Source of the DNA: JBQTIM01 sp052388135
GTDB taxonomy: Bacteria; Elusimicrobiota; Elusimicrobia; FEN-1173
Reading direction: 5' to 3'
Length of the DNA stretch: 19,137 bases
NCBI GenBank assembly: GCA_052388135.1
Contig: JBQTIM010000045.1
Location: 1 to 19,137 of the forward strand
Part shown: positions 1 through 11,216 of the stretch, piece by piece
Numbering within the stretch: position 1 is the stretch's first letter
Layout of the letters: every line of letters begins with the position of its first letter
The notes under the pieces: generated by a model
Told to the model about the DNA's origin: nothing
Databases searched by the model: none
What the model saw: the letters and a program-made list of their open reading frames with translations, nothing else
Program-made: the position numbers and the translations under genes

Positions 1-2
1 GG

Positions 3-1088
3 TTCCGGGAGGACATACGCGCGAAAATTCTCGGCGCCCAGCCGCACATACTGATCCTCGGGGCGGGCGGCGATTTGGAGGAGGGCGATTGGTCGTCCCT
101 CTTCCAGGGGGTTCCGGACATCGCCGCCTGGTCGCCGTTCGTCATGGGCCAGGCCCTCGTGAAGCACGGATCAGCCACGCAGGGCGTGGTGGCAAAAGGC
201 GTCGACCCGCTCGGAGAGCCCGCCGTGACGGGTTTGCAGGCGAAGCTGGCGGAAGGCCGCTGGGAGAACCTGTCCGCCGCGCCCGACGGCCGGCCCTCCA
301 TTTTCCTCGGCCGCGAGCTGGCCAAGATCCTGCGGGCCGGCGTGGGCGACGACGTTTTCGTGTCGGCGCCCGGTCAGGACTTCAACCCGCTCAATCCCCT
401 TTTGTCCCTGCCGGCCCTGCACGGGTTCACCGTGGCGGGCATCCTTCAAACGGGCCTCTATGATTACGATTCCACGCTCGCGATCATGAGCCTGGAATCC
501 GCCCAAAAAGTTTTCGGGCTCGGCGGCCGCTACACCGGGCTGGGCGTCAGGACCAAAGACGCCGACGATTCGCCGGCCCTGGCCGCGAAGATACAGAAAA
601 ACGCCGGAACAAAGGCCACGGCCCGGTCCTGGCTGAGCCTCAACCAAAACCTTTTCGCGGCCCTGCGCTTGGAGAAGATCGTCATGTTCATCATCCTCGC
701 GCTCATCACGCTTGTGGCGGCGTTCAACATCGTCTCCAACCTCCTGCTGGTCACCGCGCAAAAAATCCGCGAGATCGGCATCTTGAAGGCCATGGGCGCG
801 CCGCGCCGGTCCGTCGAGAAAATTTTCCTGGTCAAGGGCATGATGATGGGCGGCATGGGCACGGCCATCGGCGCCGGCCTGGGCGTCGCCATCTCGTTCG
901 CTCTGAAAAAATATCAGTTCGTCCAGCTGCCGGCGGATGTCTATTACGTGGACACCCTGCCGGTGCGCCTCGTCCCCGGCGACGTCGCCTTGGTGGCCTT
1001 TGCGGCGCTCCTCATCGTCCTGCTGGCCACGCTTTACCCCGCGCGCCTCGCCGCCAAGCTCGACGCCCTGGACGCCATCCGCCGGTAA
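3..1088 (+). CDS. lolC: LolC/LolE-type lipoprotein-releasing ABC permease (5' partial)
   Basis: Inner-membrane permease subunit of the Lol ABC transporter, which extracts outer-membrane lipoproteins from the inner membrane for hand-over to the periplasmic carrier. The frame is open from base 3, so the N-terminus with the first membrane segment lies outside the window. The visible part starts in the periplasmic MacB-like domain ([16 protein letters not shown], a typical post-TM1 sequence) and ends in an FtsX-type domain with three hydrophobic segments near 684-753, 822-900 and 981-1041. Between the first two is the family's cytoplasmic coupling stretch, [13 protein letters not shown]. The [17 protein letters not shown] tail is also typical. 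A TTG at 75 could be read as a start, but it would remove conserved residues, so the gene is better read as truncated by the window edge. Its TAA overlaps the ATG of lolD. LolC and LolE cannot be told apart here, and some lineages have a single fused-function subunit. Confidence 0.93.
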   Translation, partial: FREDIRAKILGAQPHILILGAGGDLEEGDWSSLFQGVPDIAAWSPFVMGQALVKHGSATQGVVAKGVDPLGEPAVTGLQAKLAEGRWENLSAAPDGRPSIFLGRELAKILRAGVGDDVFVSAPGQDFNPLNPLLSLPALHGFTVAGILQTGLYDYDSTLAIMSLESAQKVFGLGGRYTGLGVRTKDADDSPALAAKIQKNAGTKATARSWLSLNQNLFAALRLEKIVMFIILALITLVAAFNIVSNLLLVTAQKIREIGILKAMGAPRRSVEKIFLVKGMMMGGMGTAIGAGLGVAISFALKKYQFVQLPADVYYVDTLPVRLVPGDVALVAFAALLIVLLATLYPARLAAKLDALDAIRR

Positions 1089-1783
1089 TGGAACTTTCCG
1101 TGGGAAATGATAGAATCCAACAGCCGGCCGCGCGGGCCCGGGGCCTGCGCAAAAGCTTCGGCGCGGTGGAGGTTTTGAAGGACGCGAGTTTCGACGTGGC
1201 GCCGGGAGAGATCGTCTGCGTGTGGGGGCCCTCGGGGGCCGGCAAGTCCACGCTGCTGCACGTCCTCGGCCTCATGACGCCGCCCAGCGGCGGAACTCTG
1301 GAAATTTTCGGGCAGGACGCGGCCGGGCGGACCGAAGACGAGCAGGCCCGCACCCGCAACGAGCGCATCGGCTTCCTGTTCCAGTTCCACCATTTGCTGC
1401 CGGATTTGTCGCTGCTGGAGAACGTGATGATGCCCCTGCTCATCCGCCGCGAGCCGCCGGAGCAAGCGCGGGAGAAATCGAAAGCCCTTCTGGAGAAATT
1501 GGGGCTCGGCGCGCGGCTGGGCCACAGGCCCTCGGAGGCGTCGGGCGGGGAGCAGCAGCGGGCGGCGCTGGCCCGGGCCCTGGCCGGCTCCCCCGGCCTC
1601 CTGCTGGCCGACGAACCGACGGGAAATTTGGACCGCGCCGCCGGCCGCGAAGTCGAAGTTTTGCTGAAGTCGGAGGCCAAATCCCGCGGCGCCGCCGTGG
1701 TTCTGGTGACGCACAACGAGGAGCTGGCCGCCCAAGCCGACCGCCGCCTGACGCTGGTGGACGGCGTTCTGAAAAGCGCCTGA
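1088..1783 (+). CDS. lolD: LolD-type ABC transporter ATP-binding protein
   Basis: Cytoplasmic ATPase that powers the LolC/E permease encoded just upstream. At 231 aa it has normal family length. The nucleotide-binding landmarks are complete: Walker A GPSGAGKST (residues 47-55), Q-loop around Q99 followed by HHLLPDLSLLENV (typical of LolD/MacB/FtsE-class ATPases), signature SGGEQQR (152-158), Walker B with the catalytic Glu in LLLADEPTGNLD (171-182), and the H-loop His209 in VTHN. The ATG at 1088 overlaps the permease stop as TAATG, which implies translational coupling. The first ten or so codons are less G/C-ending than the rest and contain TGATAGAAT, but no better in-frame start follows before the conserved domain. 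The pairing with the permease supports LolD over other members of this ATPase group. Confidence 0.95.
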   Translation: MELSVGNDRIQQPAARARGLRKSFGAVEVLKDASFDVAPGEIVCVWGPSGAGKSTLLHVLGLMTPPSGGTLEIFGQDAAGRTEDEQARTRNERIGFLFQFHHLLPDLSLLENVMMPLLIRREPPEQAREKSKALLEKLGLGARLGHRPSEASGGEQQRAALARALAGSPGLLLADEPTGNLDRAAGREVEVLLKSEAKSRGAAVVLVTHNEELAAQADRRLTLVDGVLKSA

Positions 1784-1809
1784 CCCGACGCTCGAATTCG
1801 TTTTTCCCT

Positions 1810-1817
1810 AAGGAGGT
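1810..1817 (+). promoter_or_regulatory. Strong Shine-Dalgarno site for the zinc-ribbon gene
   Basis: AAGGAGGT is an almost perfect anti-Shine-Dalgarno match placed a few bases before the ATG at 1821. It is the strongest ribosome binding site in the window and fixes the start of the following small gene. It also shows that this organism uses Shine-Dalgarno initiation at least for some genes. Confidence 0.8.
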
Positions 1818-1820
1818 TTT

Positions 1821-2342
1821 ATGGACTGTCCCGCCTGCGGCAAGGGCCTGAAAGAGACCGGCGTTTCCGATTTGAAGGTGGACGTGTGCGAGCAGGGCTG
1901 CGGCGGCCTTTGGTTCGATTGGTTCGAACTTAAAAAGGTGGACGAAGCCCACGAATCCGCCGGCGAAAGCCTGCTGGGCGTTTCGGGCCGCGCCGCGCCG
2001 CCCGCACGGGACAAGCGCCGCTGCCCCCGCTGCGCAGACGCCGTCATGACCCGCAAATATTTCACCGTCCGGAAGGAAGTGGAAGTGGACGAATGCCCCG
2101 CCTGCGGCGGCGTTTGGCTGGACGCGGGCGAGTTGTCGGCCGTCCGTGCGGAGTTCAAGACGGAGCAGGAGCGGAGCGCCGCCGCCGATGAACATTTCTC
2201 CCGGCTCTTCAACGCCCAGTTGGCGGCCGCCGCCGGCGAAAGCGCGGCCGAGGCCGAGCGCCGGCAGAAATTCGCCCGGGCGTTCAGATTCGTCCTCCCC
2301 AGTTACTGGATCCCGGGCAAGCAAAAAGGGGGAGCGTTTTAA
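1821..2342 (+). CDS. Double zinc-ribbon (zf-TFIIB-like) protein of unknown function
   Basis: A 173-aa protein with two TFIIB-type zinc ribbons. The first has CxxC at Cys3/Cys6 and CEQGC at Cys23/Cys27, followed by GGLWFDWFEL. The second has Cys68/Cys71 and Cys92/Cys95 in CPACGGVWLDAGEL, which is the hallmark sequence of the family. The C-terminal 60 residues are Ala/Glu/Arg-rich and probably helical, then end in FRFVLPSYWIPGK. There is no signal peptide, so it should be cytoplasmic. The function of these bacterial proteins is not established; binding of nucleic acid or a protein partner through the ribbons is only a guess. It sits 37 nt after lolD, and its TAA overlaps the ilvE start (TAATG), so it belongs to the same operon and its translation is probably coupled to ilvE. 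Confidence 0.88.
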   Translation: MDCPACGKGLKETGVSDLKVDVCEQGCGGLWFDWFELKKVDEAHESAGESLLGVSGRAAPPARDKRRCPRCADAVMTRKYFTVRKEVEVDECPACGGVWLDAGELSAVRAEFKTEQERSAAADEHFSRLFNAQLAAAAGESAAEAERRQKFARAFRFVLPSYWIPGKQKGGAF

Positions 2343-3271
2343 TGCCGTCTCAAACGGCTTCCACGGGCGCCGGGCCGTCCCCTTCCGCCCCCGCCGGCGG
2401 CCCGCGGAAAATCTACCTGAACGGCCGCCTCGTGCCGAAAGAAGAGGCGGTGATCTCCGTCTTCGACCACGGCCTCCTTTACGGCGACGGCGTGTTCGAA
2501 GGCATCCGGGCCTACAACGGGCGCGTGTTCCGCCTGAAGGAACATTTGGACCGCCTGCTCCGCTCCGCCCAGGCCATCACCCTCGACGTGAAGATGACCG
2601 TGGCGGACCTGGAAAAAGCCGTGCTGGAAACCCTGCGCGCGAACAACCTGAAGGACGCCTACGTGCGCCTGGTGGTGACCCGCGGCCAGGGCGACCTGGG
2701 CCTGGACCCGCGCAAATGCCCCCAACCCACGGTGATCATCATCGCCGACAAGATCCTGCTCTATCCCGAAGAGTGCTACACCAACGGCCTGGAGGTGGCC
2801 ATCGTCTCCACGCGCCGCAACAGCGCCCAGGCGGTGAACCCCGCCATCAAGTCGCTCAACTATTTGAACAACGTGCTGGCCAAGATCGAGGCCAACCTCG
2901 TCAACGTGCGGGAAGCCATCATGCTGAACCTGGAAGGCTACGTGGCCGAATGCACGGGCGACAACGTGTTCTTCATCAAAGGCGACCGGCTTTGCACGCC
3001 GCCCACGTCCGCCGGTGCGTTGGAAGGCATCACGCGCAACTGCGTCATGGAGCTGGCGCCCGCGCTGGGCCTGAAGCCCGAGGAGAAACTTTTCACGGCC
3101 TTCGACCTCCACACCGCCGACGAGGTTTTCCTCACAGGCACCGCGGCCGAGATCATCCCGGTGATCCGCATAGACTCCCGCACCATCGGTTCCGGCAAGC
3201 CCGGCCCCCTCACGCAAAAGCTCATCCGGTCTTTCCGCGACCTCACCGCCCGGGAGGGGACTCCTATATAA
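2342..3271 (+). CDS. ilvE: Branched-chain amino acid aminotransferase (class IV PLP enzyme)
   Basis: Cytoplasmic PLP enzyme expected to interconvert Leu/Ile/Val with their 2-oxoacids using glutamate/2-oxoglutarate. The 309-aa product shows class IV fold landmarks in order: FDHGLLYGDGVFEGIRAY (41-58), an arginine-rich substrate segment YVRLVVTRGQGDLGL (107-121), the PLP-binding Lys170 in IKSLNYLNN, Glu203 in ECTGDNVF, EGITRN (228-233), and the phosphate-binding GTAAEIIPV (266-274). This pattern favours BCAT over D-amino acid transaminase or aminodeoxychorismate lyase. About 20 Ala/Pro/Ser/Gly residues precede the usual family start (KIYLNGRLVP). No other start lies between them, GGGGAG is well spaced before the ATG, and the ATG overlaps the previous stop, so the tail appears real. 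Its link to lipoprotein export genes is not obviously functional. Confidence 0.93.
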   Translation: MPSQTASTGAGPSPSAPAGGPRKIYLNGRLVPKEEAVISVFDHGLLYGDGVFEGIRAYNGRVFRLKEHLDRLLRSAQAITLDVKMTVADLEKAVLETLRANNLKDAYVRLVVTRGQGDLGLDPRKCPQPTVIIIADKILLYPEECYTNGLEVAIVSTRRNSAQAVNPAIKSLNYLNNVLAKIEANLVNVREAIMLNLEGYVAECTGDNVFFIKGDRLCTPPTSAGALEGITRNCVMELAPALGLKPEEKLFTAFDLHTADEVFLTGTAAEIIPVIRIDSRTIGSGKPGPLTQKLIRSFRDLTAREGTPI

Positions 3272-3275
3272 GGCC

Positions 3276-3310
3276 GCCGGGGAGGAACTTCCGGCTTCGT
3301 TCGTTGTTCT
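3276..3310 (+). terminator. Possible weak terminator after ilvE
   Basis: GCCGG (3276-3280) can pair with CCGGC (3291-3295), extended by two G-U pairs around a six-base loop. A T-rich but interrupted tail follows up to about 3310. It lies between the ilvE stop and a separate clpC promoter, which is a sensible place for a terminator. The stem is short and the T-run is broken, so it may be inefficient. Confidence 0.3.
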
Positions 3311-3326
3311 TTAAAGCAACAATCGG

Positions 3327-3355
3327 TTGACAACGGTGGATAAAGGGTCTAGAAT
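3327..3355 (+). promoter_or_regulatory. Sigma-70-type promoter of clpC
   Basis: TTGACA (3327-3332), exactly 17 bases, then TAGAAT (3350-3355): a perfect -35 and a one-mismatch -10 at ideal spacing, within a locally AT-rich stretch in an otherwise GC-rich window. Transcription should begin near 3362, giving a leader of about 35 nt with AGAGGT (3381-3386) as ribosome binding site before the ATG at 3396. The -35 is embedded in GTTGACAAC, with a further CAAC at 3317-3320, so an operator overlapping the promoter is possible. I see no CIRCE element and no CtsR-type paired heptamer. Confidence 0.82.
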
Positions 3356-3395
3356 AATTTTATCCGCTTGCCGGCATTATAGAGGTATATAAAAC

Positions 3396-5879
<2,484 letters not shown>

Positions 5880-5880
5880 A

Positions 5881-5926
5881 CCGAAAAACGGAAAACCTCG
5901 GCGGTCCGGCTTTTTCCAGGCGCCTG
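5881..5926 (+). terminator. Possible terminator/palindrome region after clpC
   Basis: GAAAAA with CGG (5883-5891) can pair, with a two-base bulge, with CCGGCTTTTTC (5906-5916); this A-tract/hairpin/T-tract shape resembles a weak bidirectional terminator. It is followed directly by a perfect 10-bp palindrome CAGGCGCCTG (5917-5926). The whole spacer to the next gene is only 71 bases. The stem is imperfect, so read-through into tamB is possible. Confidence 0.33.
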
Positions 5927-5950
5927 CCGCCCCGCCCTTCCTTCCTTTAA

Positions 5951-8900
5951 ATGCACAAGCGACATTGGGCCGCTCTCCTGTTGTTATCGGCGGGCGGCCT
6001 GTTCTATTTCTGGCTGTACTGGGGGCTCCCCGTCCTGGAAACGCAGGTCCGCGCCCGGGCCGAATCCGCGCTGGCCCGCGCCTCCGGCCGGCCGGCCCGC
6101 GTGGCGGACGCGCAAATTCATCCGCTGCTCCTGCGCGTGGTCTTCTCGAAAATCCGCGTGGCGGGACGGAAAGAGGAATCCCCTCCGCTTTTCGTCTGCG
6201 ACCGCGCCGTCCTCGACCTGACGCCCCACCGCCTCCGCCGCACCCGTCCCTGGTTCGCCTTCGCCCTGGGCCAAATCGTCCTGGAGCAGCCGGTCTTCCG
6301 GCCCGAGGAGGGAACAGGCCGCGGAACGGCTCCCTCCGCGCCGGTGGCTTTCCGCTGGCCCCTGCTTCAGGTGGAATGGCGGAACGGCCGGCTCCATGCG
6401 CCCGCCGGCGCCGGCCGCCCCGGCGTGGTCTTGAATGACCTCGACGGGAAAATATTGCTCACGCCCAAAGGCGCTTCTTTGGAGACCGCCGGAGATTTGG
6501 CGGGACGGTTTCATCTCACGGGCCACGTCATCCGCTGGCGCACGTGGCGCGCGGCCCTTTCGGCCGACAAGATATCCTTGAAGGAATTCCTTGAGCTCGC
6601 CGCCGTGCGTCCTCCGGGGCGGTGGGGCGGCGAAGCTTCTTTCCAGGGCCGGGCGGCCGGCGTTTGGCCTCCGCGCTGGGACGAAGGCGGAGACGCCGGC
6701 GTCTCATCCTTTTCCTGGCAGGCCGCGGCCCGCGTGCGGCGCGGCCTGTGGACGCCCGCGGGCGGCGCCGCGGCTGTTCCCTTTCAGGGCGTCCTGGAAG
6801 CGTCCCCCGGCTTTCTCAAACTGAAAGAGCTGACCGCGCCGGGAGGAGTGTCGGCTTCCGGCCACGCGCGCGGGCCTTTGAACGGCGACGCGCTCCTGGA
6901 CTTCCGCGTCACCGCCCGGGAAGTGGAGCTGGAGGCCCTCCGGCGCCATTTTCCGGAATCGCTCTTTTTCGCCCGCGTCCCTTGGCGCGGCCGGGCGGCG
7001 GGTGAGGCGCTTTTGACGGGAACGCCGGCGTCTCCGCGGCTGGAGGCTTCCTTGTCGCTCATCGAGCCCCGCGCCGGCGTGGGCGTGCCGTCGGCGGAAA
7101 TCTCATTTTCCGGGGAACGGAGCGGTTTCCAAGCGGAGGCTTCCCTCCTGAAAGGCCGCGTGCGCCTTTCCGGGCGGCAGGAGGGGGAAGCCATTGCCTG
7201 GGACGTGGACGTCCGCGGCCTGGACCTGAAAGAGCTTTCCCAGGCCAACGACTGGGGAAACATCGGCGGCCTTCTGGACGGCCGGTTCCAACTGACGGGT
7301 TCGCGCGGGCGGCCGCAAGCCGAGGGCCGCCTGGAGGCCCGCGATTTTGAGTGGGGCGCCCACCGCGAGGAAACGCCGGTTTCTCTGCATTTCCTGCACC
7401 GCGACGGACGCGTCCGCGCGCGCGATGACGAAGGGCTGTTTTATTTGGACGCGGAGAAAACCAGCGACGGCTGGTCCCTGTCCCGCTTGGCCTTCGCCTT
7501 GTCGGACGGGCTGACGCTCAAGGCCGGCGGCGAGATCCAGGGCCCCGAGAACCGGCTCTCCCTGGCGGTGACGCTCCGGAACGCGCCCTTGCGGGAAATT
7601 CCCGCGCTGCTCAAAAAATATCCCGCCGTGGGCGGGGAGTTTGATTTCGACGGAACCCTCGGCGGCACGCGCCGGGCGCCTGTCTTCGACGGCGACCTCG
7701 CCGTGCGCGGCCTGCGCCTGCAGCCCGGCTCCGCCCCCAGCCAAGCCCGCGCCTCTCTGGCTTGGAAAGACCGCCGCCTGATCGTTTCCGCCTTCGACCT
7801 GGACGGAAAGTTGAAAGGCCGGGCGGAATGGTCCCGCGGAGCCTGGCAATTGTCGGCCGAAGCCGAGGGATTGGACGCCCGCCTGGCGGGGGATATTTTC
7901 AAATCCACCCGGCCTCTGCCGGGCTCCTTGAGCGGCAAGTTGAGCCTCGAAGCCCCGCCCGCCGGGCCGGCCGAAGGCGAAGGGCGCCTGGCTTGGACTG
8001 GCGGCGCCTGGAACGGCCGGCCTTTCGAGCGGGCCGCCGCCCAATTCCGTCTGGCCGGCGGCTCGCTTGCCCTGGAGCGGGCCGAACTGCACCATTCGGG
8101 AGGCTCCTGGCAAGGAACCGGCGTTTTTCCCTTGGCCCCGGGCGGAGGACCGTTCTCGCTGTCGTCGCAATTCAAACGGTTTTCCTTGGGCCCGTTGATC
8201 TTGGATGGGGAACTGAGCCTCAAGGGCCGCGGCACGCGGAGTCCGTGGAAGGTGGAGGCGGACATGGATTCGCCCAGCCTCTGGCTGAACGGCGTGGAGG
8301 CGGGTCCCCTGCGCGGACGCCTGACGGCGGACTTCGGCGGAATCGCGGTCGAGAAGTTCCAGGCCGGGGGCGCGCTGTCCGGCCGGGGCCGCGCGGATTT
8401 CAAAACCAAAACCCTGGAGAGCTCCTGGACGGTGTCCGGCATGGACATGGCGCGATGGGGCCCGCGTTTTTCCTTGACGCATCCGGCCTTGTTGAGCGGC
8501 GTCGTGGAAGGTTCCCTGCGTCTGGACGGCCCCTGGGACGCGCCCCGCTCGCGCTTCAGCCTCCGCTGGCGCGACGCCGAGTGGAACGGAACGGACTTCG
8601 GCGCGTCTCTGGAAGGCGAGGGCGACGGCGGCTTATTGCGCGTGAAAACTGTGCGCGGCGAGTTGGGCGGCGGCCGGTTGTCCGGCCGGGCGGATTTCAA
8701 CCTGCGCGGCTCGTCCTCCACCGTCGACGCCGCTCTGGAAGCCGACGCCGTGCCCCTGACGGACACGCTCCGCCTTCTTAAGCTCAAGCTTCCCCTGCAG
8801 GGCGTTTGGGGCGGGCGCCTGACCTGGACGGGGCCGCTGAAGGCGGCGGTGCTGGCCGGATCCCTTTCCGGCGGCGAAACCCGGGTCGGCAAAGGCCTCG

Positions 8901-11215
8901 TCACCCGGTGGGAAGGCCGGTTCACCGCCCGCAACCGCGAGGCCGCCATCGAGGACTTTCAAGCCAAGACGCCGGAAGGCGTTTGGCGCCTGAAGGAAGG
9001 CAGCGGCCTTTTTTTCACCGGCCCGGGCGAGGGCCGCCTGCGCTTGGTGAACGAGCTGCGCAACATCCACCTCGGGCCCGTCACGTTTTTCGGCGGCCTG
9101 GAGCTGGCCGGCGGCTGGCGAATGGACCCCGAGCCCGTTTTCGAGGCCGAGCTGCGGGGCCGGCCCCTGTGGGCCAACAAGCAGGTTCTCGACGGAGGCA
9201 TCGCCAGCCTCTTGTGGAGCGGCCGCAAGATCGTCTTCCAGCCGCTTCCTTTCTCCCGCCAAAAGCTCTCGGGCGTCGTGCTCCTTGAAAAATGGCCCCA
9301 AGTCCGCTTCGAGCATCTCGCCCTGGCGGAGGGGGACAAAAGGCGCTTTTGGATGCACGGCGAAGCCGGTCCCGGCCTCTGGAATTTCGACATGGAAGCC
9401 TGGGACCTGGAGGCCGAAAGCCTGATGGCTCTCGCCGATTTGGACCTGCCGGTTTCCGGCCTGTTCAGCGCCCGCCTGACGGGGCGCGGCTCGGCCGCCG
9501 CCCCGCGCGTGCAGGGCGAAGTGCGCGGACGCGACGGAAGCGTGGCCTTCCTGCCCTACGACCGCATCGAATGCGAAGCGTCCTGGAACGGATCCGTCCT
9601 CAAAGTCGGGCGGCTGGAGGCGTCGCGCCGCAAGGGTTACACGGCCCGCGGCGAGGGCCGCTTCCCCGTGGGACCCGGCTCGTCCGAGAACGACCTGTCC
9701 TTCCACCTGCGCCTGGCCGACGGCGACCTGGCCGTGCTCAAGGACGTCTGGCCGCACTGCCGCTCCGCTTCCGGCGGGTTCCAGGGCGAGCTCAAGATCG
9801 TTCCTTCTCCCGACGGGCCGCGGACCACGGGGTTCCTCGTGCTGAGGGACGGCCTCGTGCGCTCCGACCGGTATTTCCGGGAAGCCTCGGACCTCAACGC
9901 CCGCCTCGTCCTGGACAAGGACCGCATCCTCGTGGAGAACTTGTCCGGCCGCGTCGGCGCCGGCCGCGTGGCGGTGCGCGGCTCCGCCGGAATCCGCGGC
10001 CTGGACGTGACGGACTACGACCTCTCCCTCGAGACCATCGGCCGCCAAGGCGTCGAGATCGAAGCCCCCCAGCTGGCCGTACCGCCCGGCCCCCTGCTCA
10101 AGCGCTTCTCACTTTTTCGGGAAGCCCTCGCGGACGTCTCGCGCGGCGAGCCGCGCGTCTACCTCAAGCTCACCGGGCCCGACGGGGAACAGAGGGTGGA
10201 AGGCACCGTGTTCCTCGATCAGACGCAGTTCACCTATCCGCCCGCCCGGCGCGAGGGCGGCCGCCGCGACACCCGCTTCAAAAATTTCCTGCGGGACACT
10301 TTTTGGGACGTCCATTTCCGGGCGGGCGAAAGCACCTGGTACCGCAACGAATACGTCAACGTCCAATTGGACGGCGCCTTCCATCTTTATGGGAAAAGCG
10401 GGGCCTTCCTGCCCGAGGCCCGCGCCGAAGCCAAGCGCGGCGTCATCAGCTACCTGGGCCAGACGTACCAAGTGAAGAGGGGGGTCTTCGAGGTCGTCGT
10501 CGACACCCGCACGGCGGTGGCCGACCGCCGGGTGGTCCCCTACCTGTCGGGCGAGGCCGAAAGAACGGCCGTCGTGCCCGATCCCCGCGGCATTCCCACG
10601 CCCGACACCATCCTCATGATCGTGGACCGCGCGCCTTTGGGCGAAATCCAGCCCCGCTTCGTGTCCCGCAACAACCCCGAGCTGGCGTCCGACCGCGTGG
10701 CCCAGCGCGCCCTGGGATTCTCCGGCGAGCAGCTCACCCCGCAGGAGCGGGACCAGCTCCTGCGGGGCGGGCTGGTACAGCTCCTGGGCTCCTCGGCGTC
10801 GCCCCTGATCGGCAGCCTTGCCAACCGCTCCGGAATTGATATCATTAGGTTCATTTACGAACCCGACCGGGACGACCTGGATTCCGAAGAATCCATCCAA
10901 CGACAGAGGCGGCTGGCGGATCGTCTGAGGGGCACCGGACTGTCCCTCGGGATGCAATTGGGCGACCGCATCTTCGGCGCCTACAAGTTCAAAGTGGACG
11001 AATCCCAAAGCCATCTCTTCTATTTCCGGGACGAGTTGGAACTCACTTATCACTTGACCGGAAACCTTCACCTTCGGGCCAGCTCCGAGCTGGACACCGA
11101 GCGCATTTTGGGCCAGCCTCCCGACCGGAGGGCCGTTCTGGAAAACCAATGGCGGTTCGCCCCGCCGAAGCCTCGGAACGGCAAAACGAAGGATCCTGGG
11201 AAGGCTGTTCCCTGA
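5951..11215 (+). CDS. tamB: TamB-like translocation/assembly module protein (AsmA superfamily)
   Basis: A very long (1754 aa) predicted inner-membrane-anchored periplasmic protein; E. coli TamB is about 1260 aa. Residues 7-28 form one hydrophobic N-terminal anchor. The next ~1400 residues are repeated beta-rich segments full of G-x-L/F-x-A patterns, as expected for the grooved beta-taco of TamB/AsmA-like proteins. The C-terminal ~300 residues match the TamB (DUF490) domain: YLGQTYQVKRGVFEV (about 1500-1515), PDTILMIV, a helical LVQLLGSSASPLIGSL (about 1607-1622), then strands with alternating residues ending in NQWRF. Family members link inner and outer membranes and act in outer-membrane protein assembly and/or phospholipid transport. 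No Shine-Dalgarno is visible: an in-frame TAA directly precedes the ATG, and upstream is a pure pyrimidine run. bamA begins one base after its stop. Confidence 0.88.
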   Translation: MHKRHWAALLLLSAGGLFYFWLYWGLPVLETQVRARAESALARASGRPARVADAQIHPLLLRVVFSKIRVAGRKEESPPLFVCDRAVLDLTPHRLRRTRPWFAFALGQIVLEQPVFRPEEGTGRGTAPSAPVAFRWPLLQVEWRNGRLHAPAGAGRPGVVLNDLDGKILLTPKGASLETAGDLAGRFHLTGHVIRWRTWRAALSADKISLKEFLELAAVRPPGRWGGEASFQGRAAGVWPPRWDEGGDAGVSSFSWQAAARVRRGLWTPAGGAAAVPFQGVLEASPGFLKLKELTAPGGVSASGHARGPLNGDALLDFRVTAREVELEALRRHFPESLFFARVPWRGRAAGEALLTGTPASPRLEASLSLIEPRAGVGVPSAEISFSGERSGFQAEASLLKGRVRLSGRQEGEAIAWDVDVRGLDLKELSQANDWGNIGGLLDGRFQLTGSRGRPQAEGRLEARDFEWGAHREETPVSLHFLHRDGRVRARDDEGLFYLDAEKTSDGWSLSRLAFALSDGLTLKAGGEIQGPENRLSLAVTLRNAPLREIPALLKKYPAVGGEFDFDGTLGGTRRAPVFDGDLAVRGLRLQPGSAPSQARASLAWKDRRLIVSAFDLDGKLKGRAEWSRGAWQLSAEAEGLDARLAGDIFKSTRPLPGSLSGKLSLEAPPAGPAEGEGRLAWTGGAWNGRPFERAAAQFRLAGGSLALERAELHHSGGSWQGTGVFPLAPGGGPFSLSSQFKRFSLGPLILDGELSLKGRGTRSPWKVEADMDSPSLWLNGVEAGPLRGRLTADFGGIAVEKFQAGGALSGRGRADFKTKTLESSWTVSGMDMARWGPRFSLTHPALLSGVVEGSLRLDGPWDAPRSRFSLRWRDAEWNGTDFGASLEGEGDGGLLRVKTVRGELGGGRLSGRADFNLRGSSSTVDAALEADAVPLTDTLRLLKLKLPLQGVWGGRLTWTGPLKAAVLAGSLSGGETRVGKGLVTRWEGRFTARNREAAIEDFQAKTPEGVWRLKEGSGLFFTGPGEGRLRLVNELRNIHLGPVTFFGGLELAGGWRMDPEPVFEAELRGRPLWANKQVLDGGIASLLWSGRKIVFQPLPFSRQKLSGVVLLEKWPQVRFEHLALAEGDKRRFWMHGEAGPGLWNFDMEAWDLEAESLMALADLDLPVSGLFSARLTGRGSAAAPRVQGEVRGRDGSVAFLPYDRIECEASWNGSVLKVGRLEASRRKGYTARGEGRFPVGPGSSENDLSFHLRLADGDLAVLKDVWPHCRSASGGFQGELKIVPSPDGPRTTGFLVLRDGLVRSDRYFREASDLNARLVLDKDRILVENLSGRVGAGRVAVRGSAGIRGLDVTDYDLSLETIGRQGVEIEAPQLAVPPGPLLKRFSLFREALADVSRGEPRVYLKLTGPDGEQRVEGTVFLDQTQFTYPPARREGGRRDTRFKNFLRDTFWDVHFRAGESTWYRNEYVNVQLDGAFHLYGKSGAFLPEARAEAKRGVISYLGQTYQVKRGVFEVVVDTRTAVADRRVVPYLSGEAERTAVVPDPRGIPTPDTILMIVDRAPLGEIQPRFVSRNNPELASDRVAQRALGFSGEQLTPQERDQLLRGGLVQLLGSSASPLIGSLANRSGIDIIRFIYEPDRDDLDSEESIQRQRRLADRLRGTGLSLGMQLGDRIFGAYKFKVDESQSHLFYFRDELELTYHLTGNLHLRASSELDTERILGQPPDRRAVLENQWRFAPPKPRNGKTKDPGKAVP

Positions 11216-11216
11216 C

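Noticed and set aside
1108..1116. Extended -10-like TGATAGAAT at the start of lolD
   Set aside because: There is no matching -35, and a transcript starting about 1122 would lack an in-frame start before the conserved LolD domain, so it is probably coincidental.
8633..10048. 471-codon minus-strand open frame opposite tamB
   Set aside because: It shows the same composition artefact; the plus-strand TamB frame is uninterrupted for 1754 codons with family features.
5951..11215. Idea that the 1754-aa frame is a fusion or sequencing artefact
   Set aside because: The composition and beta-repeat pattern are continuous from the N-terminal anchor to the TamB C-terminal domain, with no domain break or frame change.
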